Positions 35,554 through 44,784 of a DNA stretch of 64,000 bases are shown here, piece by piece (positions within the stretch are counted from its first letter, which is position 1; each line of letters begins with the position of its first letter). Below the pieces are notes generated by a model. It worked only from the letters and a program-made list of their open reading frames with translations. It did not search any database and was not told the origin of the DNA. Both the position numbers and the translations under genes were made by a program. The stretch is taken from the NCBI RefSeq assembly GCF_004330295.1, contig NZ_SJOJ01000002.1:248001-312000 (forward strand). The letters run 5' to 3'. This DNA comes from Rahnella victoriana (GTDB lineage: Bacteria > Pseudomonadota > Gammaproteobacteria > Enterobacterales > Enterobacteriaceae).

Positions 35554-36951
35554 TTATGCCTTCATGCTGCCTACCATTGCTTCCGGACGCACCCATTCGT
35601 CGAACTGTTCTTCGGTCAGATAACCGAGTTTCAGCGCCGACGCCTTAAGGGTCAGCCCTTCTTTATGGGCTTTCTTGGCGATTTCCGCCGCCTTGTCATA
35701 GCCGATATGCGTATTCAGCGCCGTCACCAGCATCAGCGATTCATTCAGCAGTTGCGTGATACGGTCACGGTTAGGTTCGATACCGACCGCGCAATGCTCG
35801 TTAAAACCGCTCATGCCATCCGCCAGCAAACGGACAGATTGCAGGAAGTTGTGGATCACCAGCGGACGGAACACGTTCAGCTCAAAGTTACCGGATGCGC
35901 CGCCAATATTGACCGCCACGTCGTTGCCCAGCACCTGCGCGCAGAGCATGGTCATGGCTTCGCACTGCGTCGGGTTCACTTTGCCCGGCATGATGGAACT
36001 GCCCGGTTCGTTCTCCGGAATCGAGATCTCGCCAATGCCGCAACGCGGGCCGGAAGATAACCAGCGCACATCGTTGGCGATTTTCATCAGTGACGCCGCA
36101 AGCCCCTTCAGCGCACCGTGGCCGTGAACCAGCGCATCGCAGGTGGCCAGCGCTTCGAATTTATTCGGTGACGTCACAAACGGCTGTCCGGTCAGTTCAG
36201 CCAGTGCTTTTGCCACACGCACCGCGTATTCCGGATGGGTATTCAGCCCGGTACCGACCGCCGTGCCGCCCAGCGCCAGCTCGGCAATATGCGGAATACT
36301 GTTTTCGATGTGCGTCAGGCTGTGCGCCAGCATCGCCACCCAGCCGGAAATCTCCTGCCCAAGTGTCAGCGGTGTGGCGTCCTGTAAATGCGTACGGCCA
36401 ATTTTTACGATGTCGCGATAGGCTGTGGCTTTGTCGAAGAGTGTTTTATGCAGCACCTTCAGTTGCGGGATCAACGTTTCGCGCAGTTCAATCACCGCCG
36501 CGACGTGCATGGCCGTCGGGAAAACATCGTTCGAGCTTTGGCTTTTATTCACATCATCGTTCGGGTGAACTTTACGTTCTTCCCCGCGCACGCCGCCGAG
36601 AATTTCACTCGCCCGGTTGGCCAGCACTTCATTCATGTTCATGTTGGTCTGGGTGCCGGAACCGGTCTGCCAGATGGACAGCGGGAATTCGGCAGAATGT
36701 TTGCCAGCCAGCACTTCATCGGCGGCGGCAATAATGGCGTTGGCCCGCTCTTCCGGCAGCAGTCCCAGATCCATATTGACACTGGCTGCCGCGCGTTTGG
36801 TGAGTGCCAGCGCGTGGATCAGCGCCGTGGGCATTTTTTCAGAGGAAATACGAAAATGCTCGAGGGAACGTTGTGTTTGCGCGCCCCATAGCTTATCTGC
36901 CGGAACATCAATTGGCCCCATTGAGTCTTTTTCAATGCGTATAGCTGCCAT
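35554..36951 (-). CDS. fumC: Fumarate hydratase class II
   Basis: 465 residues (E. coli FumC 467). The superfamily signature [13 protein letters not shown] is present, with [42 protein letters not shown] and [16 protein letters not shown]. It interconverts fumarate and malate in the TCA cycle without an iron-sulfur cluster, so it works under oxidative stress and iron limitation. The gene is convergent with tus and divergent from manA. No fumA gene stands next to it, unlike E. coli. Confidence 0.97.
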   Translation of the reverse strand: MAAIRIEKDSMGPIDVPADKLWGAQTQRSLEHFRISSEKMPTALIHALALTKRAAASVNMDLGLLPEERANAIIAAADEVLAGKHSAEFPLSIWQTGSGTQTNMNMNEVLANRASEILGGVRGEERKVHPNDDVNKSQSSNDVFPTAMHVAAVIELRETLIPQLKVLHKTLFDKATAYRDIVKIGRTHLQDATPLTLGQEISGWVAMLAHSLTHIENSIPHIAELALGGTAVGTGLNTHPEYAVRVAKALAELTGQPFVTSPNKFEALATCDALVHGHGALKGLAASLMKIANDVRWLSSGPRCGIGEISIPENEPGSSIMPGKVNPTQCEAMTMLCAQVLGNDVAVNIGGASGNFELNVFRPLVIHNFLQSVRLLADGMSGFNEHCAVGIEPNRDRITQLLNESLMLVTALNTHIGYDKAAEIAKKAHKEGLTLKASALKLGYLTEEQFDEWVRPEAMVGSMKA

Positions 36952-37221
36952 TACTGTCTCCTTAGCTGCTTATTTACGATGCAATTTACGGTGCTCTTTA
37001 TGATAAAAAAGCGGATTCTGCAGGTGTTGTAAAATACCGCGCGCGCTCCCACGCATCCTGTCGCGGCCAATAGATTATAGTGACATATAAGCCAGACGTA
37101 TAATTCGAACCGATCCCCATTCCGAAATTGCCCTTTCATCGCACTTTTTAGCGCTTCAATGTTGTAAACCCTGCTTTGTCATTGTCTACTAGGCGCAATA
37201 TTTTCTATTCAGGATGAAGCA

Positions 37222-38400
37222 ATGCAAAAGATGCATAACGGTGTACAAAACTACGCCTGGGGCAGCAAAGACGCGCTGACAAAACTCTACGGGATCACCG
37301 ATCCGCAGAACCGTCCGATGGCCGAATTGTGGATGGGTGCCCATCCGAAAAGCAGTTCTCAGGTTGAGAATACCAGTGGTCAGACGATTTCCCTGCGTGA
37401 TCAAATCACCGCCAGCCCCGATGAGCAGTTAGGTAAAAAAGTCGCCAGGCGTTTTGGCGAATTGCCTTTCCTGTTTAAAGTGCTTTGCGCCGATCAGCCT
37501 CTTTCCATTCAGGTTCACCCGAGTAAAGGTGCCGCTGAAATAGGTTATGCCAAAGAAAATGCCGCCGGAATTCCTCTGGACGCGGCTGAACGTAACTACA
37601 AAGATCCGAACCATAAACCTGAACTGGTCTACGCCCTGACGCCTTTCCAGGCGATGAACGGTTTCCGCGAGCTGCGCGACATTGTTTCCCTGCTGCAACC
37701 GGTCGCCGGTGCGCATCCGCTGATCGCCAGTTTCCTCAACTTCCCGGATGTCGATCACCTGCGCGCCCTGTTTGCGGGCTTACTGAGTCTCGAAGGTGAA
37801 GATAAATCCCGCGCGCTGGATGTGCTGAAATCCGTGCTGGATGAACAACACGGCGAGCCGTGGGACACCGTCCGCAGTATTGGCGAATTCTATCCTGACG
37901 ACAGCGGTCTGTTCTCTCCGCTGCTGCTGAACGTGATTACGCTGCAACCGGGCGAAGGCATGTTCCTGTATGCCGAAACCCCGCATGCTTATCTGAAAGG
38001 TGTCTCGCTGGAAGTGATGGCGAACTCTGATAACGTGCTGCGTGCCGGTCTGACCCCGAAATACATTGACATTCCGGAACTGCTGGCGAACCTGAAATTC
38101 AACGCCAAGCCCGCCGGAGAGCTGCTGACCACGCCGGTGGCGAAAGGCGCGGAACTCAACTTCCCTATTCCGGTCGAAGACTTTGCGTTTTCGATCCACA
38201 GCCTGTCTGCACAACCTCAGACGCTGGAGCAGGACAGTGCAGCGATTGTTTTCTGTATCGAAGGCCAGAGCATTTTGGTAAAAGACCAGGAAACACGGGT
38301 GCTGAACCCTGGTGAATCCTGTTACCTGTCTGCCAGCGAATCGCCGGTGAATGTCAGCGGCAATGGCCGGATCGCACGGGTCTTCAATACACTCGGTTAA
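37222..38400 (+). CDS. manA: Mannose-6-phosphate isomerase, class I
   Basis: 392 residues (E. coli ManA 391). Zinc-binding motif segments: QPLSIQVHPSKGAAEIGYAKENA (Gln and His ligands), NHKPELVYALTPFQAMNGFR (Glu) and GEGMFLYAETPHAYLKGVSLEVMANSDNVLRAGLTPKY, which includes the family signature near the third His. It interconverts mannose 6-phosphate and fructose 6-phosphate. It is divergent from fumC with 270 bp between and is followed by ydgA, as in E. coli. Confidence 0.97.
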   Translation: MQKMHNGVQNYAWGSKDALTKLYGITDPQNRPMAELWMGAHPKSSSQVENTSGQTISLRDQITASPDEQLGKKVARRFGELPFLFKVLCADQPLSIQVHPSKGAAEIGYAKENAAGIPLDAAERNYKDPNHKPELVYALTPFQAMNGFRELRDIVSLLQPVAGAHPLIASFLNFPDVDHLRALFAGLLSLEGEDKSRALDVLKSVLDEQHGEPWDTVRSIGEFYPDDSGLFSPLLLNVITLQPGEGMFLYAETPHAYLKGVSLEVMANSDNVLRAGLTPKYIDIPELLANLKFNAKPAGELLTTPVAKGAELNFPIPVEDFAFSIHSLSAQPQTLEQDSAAIVFCIEGQSILVKDQETRVLNPGESCYLSASESPVNVSGNGRIARVFNTLG

Positions 38401-38419
38401 ATGATCATTTGCTTAAACA

Positions 38420-38443
38420 AAACGGGGCTAACTGCCCCATTTT
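38420..38443 (+). terminator. Rho-independent terminator of manA
   Basis: AACGGGG..CCCC stem (GGGGC-TAACT-GCCCC) followed by ATTTTG, 20 bp after the manA stop codon. Confidence 0.75.
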
Positions 38444-38538
38444 GATGATTTTTTTGCTGATTCAGCTACACTGAAGAAACTAATAACGCCGGAAGGCGTT
38501 TTTTATTTTCGGGACATTTCATAAGGATAAACAGAGAT

Positions 38539-40074
38539 ATGAAGAAGTCATTAGTCGCTGTAAGCGTCATTGTCGTCATTGGCGCGGCCTGGACAGGCGT
38601 CTCGTGGTATACGGGCAAACTGATCGAACAACATATGGATGAGCAGGTTGCCGCAGCCAACAGCCAGCTGCAAAGTGCGTATCCGAAAGCCGGTCTGAAA
38701 GTCAGCTATCAGGATTATCAGCGCGGGCTGTTCAGCAGCAAAATGCGTATCGTTCTGCAACCTGAACCTGCCGCTGCCACCGCCGGCACCAGTGTGCTGA
38801 AAACCGGTGATGAAATTGCCTTCATCGAAACCATCGATCATGGTCCTTTCCCTGCCGCTCAGCTGAAAAAATTCAATCTGATCCCAAGCATGGCGTCCGT
38901 GCATTCAGAACTGCAAAATACGCCGACAGTGAAAGGCCTGTTTGATGTGACCAAAGGCAAATCGCTGATCACCATTGATACGCGTGTTTCCTACAGTGGC
39001 GCGAGTGCTTCAGCCGCTGACATTATTCCGGTGACCTATCAGAAAGAAGACAGCGTGCTGGCCTTCTCCGGCGGCAAAATCAATGTCGATGTGGACAAAG
39101 ACATGACCGCCATGAAGCTGGACGCGAACACCGACAGCATTGCCCTGACCTCGAAAAACCAGTGGGGACAGCTTGAGAAAGTCACTCTGGCCGGTTTCAG
39201 CATGGACAGCGACACCAAACAAGGTAAGTTCCAGGTTGGCGTGGGCGATCAGAACCTGACCGTTAAGCAAATTCTGGTGAACGTAGACGGTAAAGACGCC
39301 GGTTCTCTGGATAACTTCAAACTGGTGAGCAAATTCTCTGAAAACGGCAATAACATCGCCGGTCAGCAGGATTACACCATCGACGCGCTGAAAATTCAGG
39401 GTGCGGATTTTGGTTCAGCCAAACTGACCCTCAAGCTGGATAAACTGGATGGTGCTGCAATGAAGCAATTCGCAGACAACTATAACCAGCAATCCCGCGC
39501 CCTGCTGTTGCAGCAAGGCCAGCTTGATCCGGCCATCTATCAGCAGCAGGCCGCAGATTTACTTCTGGCTAACCTGCCGTTGTTGCTGAAAGGCAATCCA
39601 AGCATCAGCGTTGCGCCGCTGAGCTGGAAAAACAGCAAAGGCGAAAGCAGCTTCACCCTGCAACTGGATCTGAAAGATCCGGCCGCAACACCGGCACCGA
39701 CACAGGATCAGATGTTGTCTCAGCTGGTGAACAAAGTGGATGCTAAGCTGACCATTCCGTTGCCGATGGCGACACAGGTCACCACGCAGGTTGCGCAGCT
39801 GGAAGGCTACAGCGCTGACGATGCGGCGAAACTGGCTCAGCAGCAGGTTCAGGGGCTGGCCGCAATGGGTCAGATGTTTAAACTGACTACCGTGAAAGAC
39901 GACACCATTTCCAGCACGTTCCATTACGCTGACAATCAGGTTGACCTGAATGGCCAGAAAATGACCTTGCAGGAATTTGCAGGTCTGTTCGGGATCCTGG
40001 GCGGGCCAGCAGCGCCAGCACCTACTCCGGAGCAGGAAACGCCAGTGGTTCCGACCCCCGCGCCAGCTCAGTAA
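38539..40074 (+). CDS. ydgA: DUF945 family protein YdgA
   Basis: 511 residues (E. coli YdgA 502), same place after manA. N-terminal membrane anchor or uncleaved signal (KKSLVAVSVIVVIGAAWTGVSWYTG), then a large beta-rich periplasmic DUF945 domain with YPKAGLKVSYQDYQRGLFSSKMRI and IDHGPFPAAQLKKFNLIPSMASVHSEL. The C-terminus is a Pro/Ala-rich tail (PAAPAPTPEQETPVVPTP). Its function is not established. GATAAACAGAGA precedes ATG, a weak ribosome site. Confidence 0.9.
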   Translation: MKKSLVAVSVIVVIGAAWTGVSWYTGKLIEQHMDEQVAAANSQLQSAYPKAGLKVSYQDYQRGLFSSKMRIVLQPEPAAATAGTSVLKTGDEIAFIETIDHGPFPAAQLKKFNLIPSMASVHSELQNTPTVKGLFDVTKGKSLITIDTRVSYSGASASAADIIPVTYQKEDSVLAFSGGKINVDVDKDMTAMKLDANTDSIALTSKNQWGQLEKVTLAGFSMDSDTKQGKFQVGVGDQNLTVKQILVNVDGKDAGSLDNFKLVSKFSENGNNIAGQQDYTIDALKIQGADFGSAKLTLKLDKLDGAAMKQFADNYNQQSRALLLQQGQLDPAIYQQQAADLLLANLPLLLKGNPSISVAPLSWKNSKGESSFTLQLDLKDPAATPAPTQDQMLSQLVNKVDAKLTIPLPMATQVTTQVAQLEGYSADDAAKLAQQQVQGLAAMGQMFKLTTVKDDTISSTFHYADNQVDLNGQKMTLQEFAGLFGILGGPAAPAPTPEQETPVVPTPAPAQ

Positions 40075-40082
40075 CTGTTTTT

Positions 40083-40108
40083 ACTCCTCCCCTGCAAAGG
40101 GGAGGAGT
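40083..40108. repeat. Short hairpin related to the arm of the 129-bp palindromic repeat
   Basis: Perfect stem ACTCCTCCCCT / AGGGGAGGAGT around GCAA, nine bases after the ydgA stop codon. The sequence is close to one arm of the repeats at 2595 and 49398, so it may be a remnant or a half-unit. It may also act as a terminator, though there is no T run. Confidence 0.6.
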
Positions 40109-40142
40109 AATGTATCCCTCCCGATCCCAAAGGATTTCAGGC

Positions 40143-40808
40143 GTGACCACCCCCACCGACCTTCTCCATCTGCACGACGTCTCATTTACGCGTAATAATA
40201 TCCCTTTACTGGAACCGGTTTCACTCTCGCTGGAACCCGGTGAATTCACATTACTGACCGGCCCCTCTGGCAGCGGGAAAAGCACGCTGCTAAAGATTAT
40301 TGCGTCATTGCAAAATCCGACCGGCGGTAAGGTTTATTTCAACGGCGAAGACATTGCGCAGATCAAACCCGAAGTGTACCGGCAGCGCGTGTCTTATTGC
40401 TTTCAGACGCCCTCGCTGTTTGGTGAAACGGTTTACGATAATCTTGCCCTGCCTTATCAGATCCGCAATAAAAAACCTGATGAAGAACAAATGCGTAACT
40501 GGCTGGAACGGGTGAAGTTATCCGCAGACATGCTCACCAAACGCACGCAGGAACTGTCCGGCGGCGAGAAGCAACGTGTTGCCCTGCTGCGGAATTTACA
40601 GTTTATGCCGGATGTTTTATTGCTGGATGAAATCACCAGCGCGCTGGATGAAGAGAATAAAATCAATATCAACGACATTATCGCCGGACTGGTGGAAAAA
40701 GAGCAGATCGCCGTCTTGTGGGTGAGCCATGATACGAACGAGATCCGCCACGCCAAAAACGTCATTACCCTGACCCGCCATTCACAAGGGAGTGCGGTTC
40801 ATGAATGA
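40143..40808 (+). CDS. fetA: ABC transporter ATP-binding protein FetA (YbbL)
   Basis: 221 residues from GTG 40143, which has AAGGA eight bases upstream; ATG 40110 lies next to the hairpin and is less likely. Walker A is GPSGSGKST, the signature LSGGEKQR, and Walker B VLLLDEITSALDE. The segments EVYRQRVSYCFQTPSLFGETVYDNLALPYQIRNKKPDE and AVLWVSHDTNEIRHAKNVITL follow E. coli FetA. With FetB it forms a transporter linked to iron homeostasis and oxidative stress resistance. It overlaps fetB by 8 bp. Confidence 0.92.
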   Translation: MTTPTDLLHLHDVSFTRNNIPLLEPVSLSLEPGEFTLLTGPSGSGKSTLLKIIASLQNPTGGKVYFNGEDIAQIKPEVYRQRVSYCFQTPSLFGETVYDNLALPYQIRNKKPDEEQMRNWLERVKLSADMLTKRTQELSGGEKQRVALLRNLQFMPDVLLLDEITSALDEENKININDIIAGLVEKEQIAVLWVSHDTNEIRHAKNVITLTRHSQGSAVHE

Positions 40809-41574
40809 GCATAATATTACCAATCAGTCTCTGGCCCTCGCGCTGATCCTGGTGGTTGTCGCCCTGCTGGTCAGCAAGAAAGAAAAACTCGGACTGGAAA
40901 AGGACATCATCTGGAGCGTTGGCCGCGCCATCGTACAGTTAGTGATTGTCGGTTATGTCCTGAAGTCTGTTTTTGAAATCAATAACAGCCTGTTAACGGT
41001 TCTGATGGTGCTGTTTATCTGCGTCAATGCCGCGCTGAATGCGAAGAAACGCAGCCGCAATATCGATAACGGATTTACGATTTCGTTTATTGCCATTACC
41101 GTCGGCACCATCCTGACGTTAGCGATCCTGATCCTCAGCGGATCCATAGAGTTCCTGCCGATGCAGGTGATCCCGATTTCAGGGATGATTGCCGGAAATG
41201 CGATGGTTGCGGTGGGATTGTGTTACAGCAATCTGAACCAGCGTTTTCTCGATAACCAGCAAAAAATCCTCGAGATGCTGAGCCTCGGCGCACCGGTGAA
41301 AATGGCGTCTGGCCGGATTATCCGTGACAGTATTCGTGCCGCGATGATCCCGACCATCGATGCGGCGAAAACCGTGGGAATTGTCAGTTTGCCGGGCATG
41401 ATGTCAGGTTTGATTTTTGCCGGGATCGACCCGGTCAAAGCCATCAAATATCAGATAATGGTCACGTTTATGCTGCTGGCGACCGCCAGTCTCTCCACGA
41501 TTATTGCCGGTTATCTGGCGTATAAACGTTTTTATAATGACCGTGCGCAGCTGCGCGATTTGACGTCATCGTAA
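40801..41574 (+). CDS. fetB: ABC transporter permease FetB (YbbM)
   Basis: 257 residues from ATG 40801, which overlaps the end of fetA (ATGAATGA). About seven membrane segments of the UPF0014 family. Key parts are NAALNAKKRSRNIDNGF, PMQVIPISGMIAGNAMVAVGLCYSNL and GIVSLPGMMSGLIFAGIDPVKAIKYQIMVTFMLL. It is the membrane partner of FetA and probably exports iron. The start at GTG 40792 is possible but would overlap fetA further. Confidence 0.92.
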   Translation: MNEHNITNQSLALALILVVVALLVSKKEKLGLEKDIIWSVGRAIVQLVIVGYVLKSVFEINNSLLTVLMVLFICVNAALNAKKRSRNIDNGFTISFIAITVGTILTLAILILSGSIEFLPMQVIPISGMIAGNAMVAVGLCYSNLNQRFLDNQQKILEMLSLGAPVKMASGRIIRDSIRAAMIPTIDAAKTVGIVSLPGMMSGLIFAGIDPVKAIKYQIMVTFMLLATASLSTIIAGYLAYKRFYNDRAQLRDLTSS

Positions 41575-41628
41575 TCGTATCAGCGTGCCCGTCCGCTTCA
41601 CCGTGTCGGGCATGCCGTTCATCCGGCG

Positions 41629-42324
41629 TTATAAGTCGGACAACACCTGACGCAGGTTGACTTCGCCGGCGGCTTCATCGTCAAGATCCAGCACCCCTTC
41701 CAAATCATCCAGATGCTCCTGCATAATCGCCGCCGCATGGGTGTTATCACCGGCCTCCAGTGCATCAATAATGGCCTGATGCTCATCACACTGGCAGGAA
41801 GGCACTTCGTTACGCTGATAAAGCGCCACAATCAGTGAGCTGCGCACCATCAGGTTAGCCAGAATTTCACTCAGTACGTCGTTCCCGCAGATCTCGCCGA
41901 GAATAAGATGAAACTCGCTTAATTCACGCACGATAGCGCGGCGATCTTCTGACTGCGCGGCGTCACGTTCGCCACGCAAATGAGTACTGATTCGATGCCG
42001 GTGACGGCGGATCACATCAGCCCCGATGCTTTCGACAATCGCACGCTCAATGGCGCGGCGGGCAATAAACACTTCACGCGCTTCTTTGGCCGTCGGCTGC
42101 GCCACCATCGCACCCCGGTTCGGCTCGATGGTGACGATGCGCTGCATCGCCAGACGTTGTAACGCCACCTGAACATGGTTACGGTTGGCACTGAGCGCGT
42201 CAACCAGCTGAGATTCCACCAGGCGGGTTCCCGGACGCAGGCGTTGCCGGGCGATAGCTTTAGACAGAACGTCGACAATGCGCTGAACTTCCAGCTGCTT
42301 GGCGGTTGTAGTTTGAGTACTCAT
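41629..42324 (-). CDS. GntR-family (FadR/FCD subfamily) regulator
   Basis: 231 residues. N-terminal winged helix (LRPGTRLVESQLVDALSANRNHVQVALQRLAMQRIVTIEPNRGAMVAQPT) and an all-helical FCD effector domain with possible metal-binding His (FHLILGEICGND; QCDEHQAIIDALEAGD). FCD regulators sense small organic acids or nucleobase-related metabolites. It stands alone, convergent with fetB, and no neighbour clearly tells its target; the purine genes start about 2.4 kb away. Effector unknown. Confidence 0.85.
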   Translation of the reverse strand: MSTQTTTAKQLEVQRIVDVLSKAIARQRLRPGTRLVESQLVDALSANRNHVQVALQRLAMQRIVTIEPNRGAMVAQPTAKEAREVFIARRAIERAIVESIGADVIRRHRHRISTHLRGERDAAQSEDRRAIVRELSEFHLILGEICGNDVLSEILANLMVRSSLIVALYQRNEVPSCQCDEHQAIIDALEAGDNTHAAAIMQEHLDDLEGVLDLDDEAAGEVNLRQVLSDL

Positions 42325-42590
42325 GGATTGCTAAATGGCCTCTCTCTGGCGGTTTCCGTGCAACCTAACACCAACGGTTCCCGTTCGTCATTAGTAAATG
42401 ACGTGCTGTTTCAAATCATTCAAAAAAATGCAACGAAATAGCACATAGTATTCATCAAAATTATCATTCCAGCACGCATTCCCAATACCCTGTTTACGAC
42501 CTTACGTATCCTTGCAGCACCTCAGGCTACACAGCGTCATGTTATGAAGCTGTCAGGCGTGCAGGCCAACGTATTGAAAACAGGACCATA

Positions 42591-43199
42591 ATGAAACAGA
42601 CACTCTTGAAACACTTACTTAATTTTGTGTTATTAGCACTGGGCGCAGTAAGTACCGCACTGGTCATCTGGCTGGATGTGGCGATCTTTAAAGACGGAGT
42701 GCAGGAAATCTCCGCCACTGAAATTCTTCAGGAACTGACCTTGCTGGCCATCAGCGCACTCTTTTTCCTGCAAGCCAGAAAACATCCCGCCTTACGCGGT
42801 GGCATGATCCTGATCGGGGGGTTTTTCGGTTGTATGCTGATCCGCGAACTCGATGCCGTCTTTGACCTGATCCATTATGGCTCATGGGTCTATTTCGCCA
42901 GTCTGCTCGCCGTCTATTGCGTCGGCTGGGCTTGTATCACACCGAAAACCAGTGTGCGCGGGCTGTCCGCTTTTCTGGCGCACCCGGCCTGCCATTATAT
43001 GGTGTGCGGACTGGTTCTGATTCTGGTGTTTTCCCGCGTCTTTGGCATGAACATGATCTGGAAAGTCGTGATGCAGGGTGAATATGTGCGTACGGTAAAA
43101 AATATCGTCGAAGAAGGCACCGAACTGATGGGGTATCTGTTGTGTCTGGGGTCTGCCGTGGCCTTCTGGCAACGCAGCGAACCGCTGAAAACCCTGTAA
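42591..43199 (+). CDS. Multi-spanning inner-membrane protein of unknown function
   Basis: 202 residues with about six hydrophobic segments (HLLNFVLLALGAVSTALVIW; LTLLAISALFFLQA; GGMILIGGFFGCMLI; WVYFASLLAVYCVGWACI; YMVCGLVLILVFSRVFGM; GYLLCLGSAVAFW). Charged residues between them (RELDAVFD; KNIVEEGTEL) are probably functional. I do not recognise the family. GGACCATA precedes ATG at weak spacing. A terminator-like hairpin follows the stop codon. Confidence 0.7.
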   Translation: MKQTLLKHLLNFVLLALGAVSTALVIWLDVAIFKDGVQEISATEILQELTLLAISALFFLQARKHPALRGGMILIGGFFGCMLIRELDAVFDLIHYGSWVYFASLLAVYCVGWACITPKTSVRGLSAFLAHPACHYMVCGLVLILVFSRVFGMNMIWKVVMQGEYVRTVKNIVEEGTELMGYLLCLGSAVAFWQRSEPLKTL

Positions 43200-43211
43200 T
43201 AATAATCTGTA

Positions 43212-43237
43212 AGCCCGCCCGCACAGGGCAGGCTTTT
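43212..43237. terminator. Terminator between the membrane protein gene and the phosphatase gene
   Basis: AGCC-GCCC / GGGC-GGCT stem with single bulges and a GCACA loop, then six T on the plus strand. It lies between convergent genes. Confidence 0.75.
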
Positions 43238-43834
43238 TTACCCTGCAATCTTACCAAACCAACCCTGAACCGGTAACTCCGCCACCTGCTGAATCAGTGT
43301 CAGCAAGGGTTCGCACGGATGCGCCGGGTCCAGACCCCGCAACTGGCGCAAAAATGTCAACGCGGCTTCCGGCGAGGGGAATCTTTCCGGTTGCGTGAAA
43401 TACAAATACAGCGCCAGTACCGCGACCGAACGACTGCGTCCACCCCGGCAATGCACCAGCACATTAGCAGCACGGTGCGGCGGATAGCTTACTTTACCGG
43501 GGCTGGCCTGCCCGAGTAATCCATCCAGCGCCAGCACACCGGCCAGCAGATGATTTGCCGTATTTCCCGCCCCATCAATCAGCCCGATCTGGGTACGCCG
43601 CAGCCAGGTGCCATCCGGCAAGGCCAGATCGCCGAGTTGCAGATTCACTGCCATATTCAGTGCCGACGTAATGTTGTGCTGATGCAACAGATACGCATCT
43701 TGCGCCGCCGGACCGTTACCCAGATACAGCCAGCGGTGGACTTGTCCGGTGACCGGCACCAGTTTAATCAATAAAGGTCTGCCGTCTTCTTCCTGTTCGG
43801 CCTGTCTTCGTGTCATTTGTAGGGAATCAGTCAT
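43238..43834 (-). CDS. Dual-specificity/tyrosine phosphatase family protein
   Basis: 198 residues from ATG 43834 (MTDSLQMTRRQAE), with AGGAAG ten bases upstream. The phosphatase loop is VLVHCRGGRSRSVAVLALYLY, the HCxxGxxRS signature with catalytic Cys and Arg. An Asp in QIGLIDGAGNTANH may be the general acid. The fold is like eukaryotic dual-specificity phosphatases, which bacteria use on phosphotyrosine, phosphoinositides or sugar phosphates. Substrate unknown. It is not in an operon. Confidence 0.83.
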   Translation of the reverse strand: MTDSLQMTRRQAEQEEDGRPLLIKLVPVTGQVHRWLYLGNGPAAQDAYLLHQHNITSALNMAVNLQLGDLALPDGTWLRRTQIGLIDGAGNTANHLLAGVLALDGLLGQASPGKVSYPPHRAANVLVHCRGGRSRSVAVLALYLYFTQPERFPSPEAALTFLRQLRGLDPAHPCEPLLTLIQQVAELPVQGWFGKIAG

Positions 43835-44089
43835 TATCATCTTCCTGACATCAGTGATTTCCTGCACGGTAACACATTAGAAAACCTCAAACCTTCGCAT
43901 GATGAACATTTTAACCACTTCATAAGGCCGGACACGCCATGGTGCGTTGCCGTGTGTGATTTTTTGCGAGACGTCGCGGAGGAAAACATCATCCGTCTGA
44001 TTATGCCCGGTAAACCGTTCAATATGCGGATTCGTGGGAACATGAAACGGCGGAGGCGGCGGAAAATTGTGAAGCAGCTTCCTGATTAA
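43823..44089 (+). pseudogene. Possible gene remnant without a start codon
   Basis: An open frame of 88 codons with no ATG until codon about 52. It reads through RPDTPWCVAVCDFLRDVAEENIIRLIMPGKPFN to a basic tail (MKRRRRRKIVKQLPD) and TAA at 44087. Its 5' part overlaps the phosphatase start on the other strand. I do not recognise it. It may be the 3' end of a decayed gene, or chance. Confidence 0.2.
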
Positions 44090-44158
44090 AAAGAATCATA
44101 AATGATTACTTTTCATTTGAACAAAGAGTAATCATACTTCACCGCAAGGAAAGCGATT

Positions 44159-44485
44159 GTGTACGACGTGACGATATTGCCCGCTGCTAAGAAAGCACTC
44201 CTTAAATTACCTATGACACTTTATGCCGCAGTCGTTGATGCTCTGGAAGAACTTGAGGTCTGCGGAGCAGATCTCAAAGAGCCTTTGGTCAGATATGTGG
44301 GAAATGGATTACGCGAGATCCGGGTGACCAGTCTGGATGGTCTGGGCAGAGCGTTTTACTTTTTTATGAAGGGGCGTCGTATTTATGTCGTCCATATACT
44401 GCATAAAAAAACGGATAAGACCCCTCAGCAGGATTTAGACCTGGCTGTAAAACGCATGAAAACAATCAAAAGGAATGAAGTATGA
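44159..44485 (+). CDS. RelE/HigB-like toxin of a type II toxin-antitoxin pair
   Basis: 108 residues from GTG 44159, with AAGGAAAG upstream. Fold features: LPAAKKALLKLPMTLYAAVVDALEELEVCG, LVRYVGNGLREIRVTSLDGLGRAFYFFMKGRRIYVVHILHKKTDKTPQQDL, the Gp49/HigB-type RelE superfamily pattern (LREIR, R-x-FYF, H-x-x-KK). Such toxins cut mRNA on the ribosome. Stop and start of the next gene overlap by 4 bp (ATGA). Toxin-first order is typical of higBA. Confidence 0.87.
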   Translation: MYDVTILPAAKKALLKLPMTLYAAVVDALEELEVCGADLKEPLVRYVGNGLREIRVTSLDGLGRAFYFFMKGRRIYVVHILHKKTDKTPQQDLDLAVKRMKTIKRNEV

Positions 44486-44784
44486 AAGACGATGATGACG
44501 ACTATGAACTGATCCCCTTTAGCGTGGTGAAAGCCGAAGCGATGAAAGATCCCGAATTTGTCGCCGCCTATGCTGCCCACAAAATGCATAAAAAAATGGT
44601 TGCAGAGCTTAAAGCCATGCGGATTGCAGAATCCCTGACGCAGGAAGATATTGCAAAACGCACCGGCATGAAAAAGCAAAACATCAGTCGCTTTGAAAAT
44701 GGTGCCGCCTGCCCTACGCTCAATACTGTCAGCCGTTATGCCGTCGCCCTCGGCGGCACCTTTGAATTTAAAAAGATCCACTGA
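44482..44784 (+). CDS. XRE/HigA-family antitoxin
   Basis: 100 residues. Acidic N-terminus (KDDDDDYELIPFSVVKAEAMKDPEFVAAYAAHK), then an HTH: LKAMRIAESLTQEDIAKRTGMKKQNISRFENGAACPTLNTVSRYAVALGGTFEF. It should neutralise the RelE/HigB-like toxin and repress the shared promoter. Its end overlaps the end of xdhC on the opposite strand by 17 bp, so the pair sits tightly against the purine cluster. Confidence 0.88.
   Translation: MKDDDDDYELIPFSVVKAEAMKDPEFVAAYAAHKMHKKMVAELKAMRIAESLTQEDIAKRTGMKKQNISRFENGAACPTLNTVSRYAVALGGTFEFKKIH

Noticed and set aside
37022-37036. GTGTTGTAAAATA near the fumC promoter, considered as a third Ter site
   Set aside because: The essential TAACTA half is not present.
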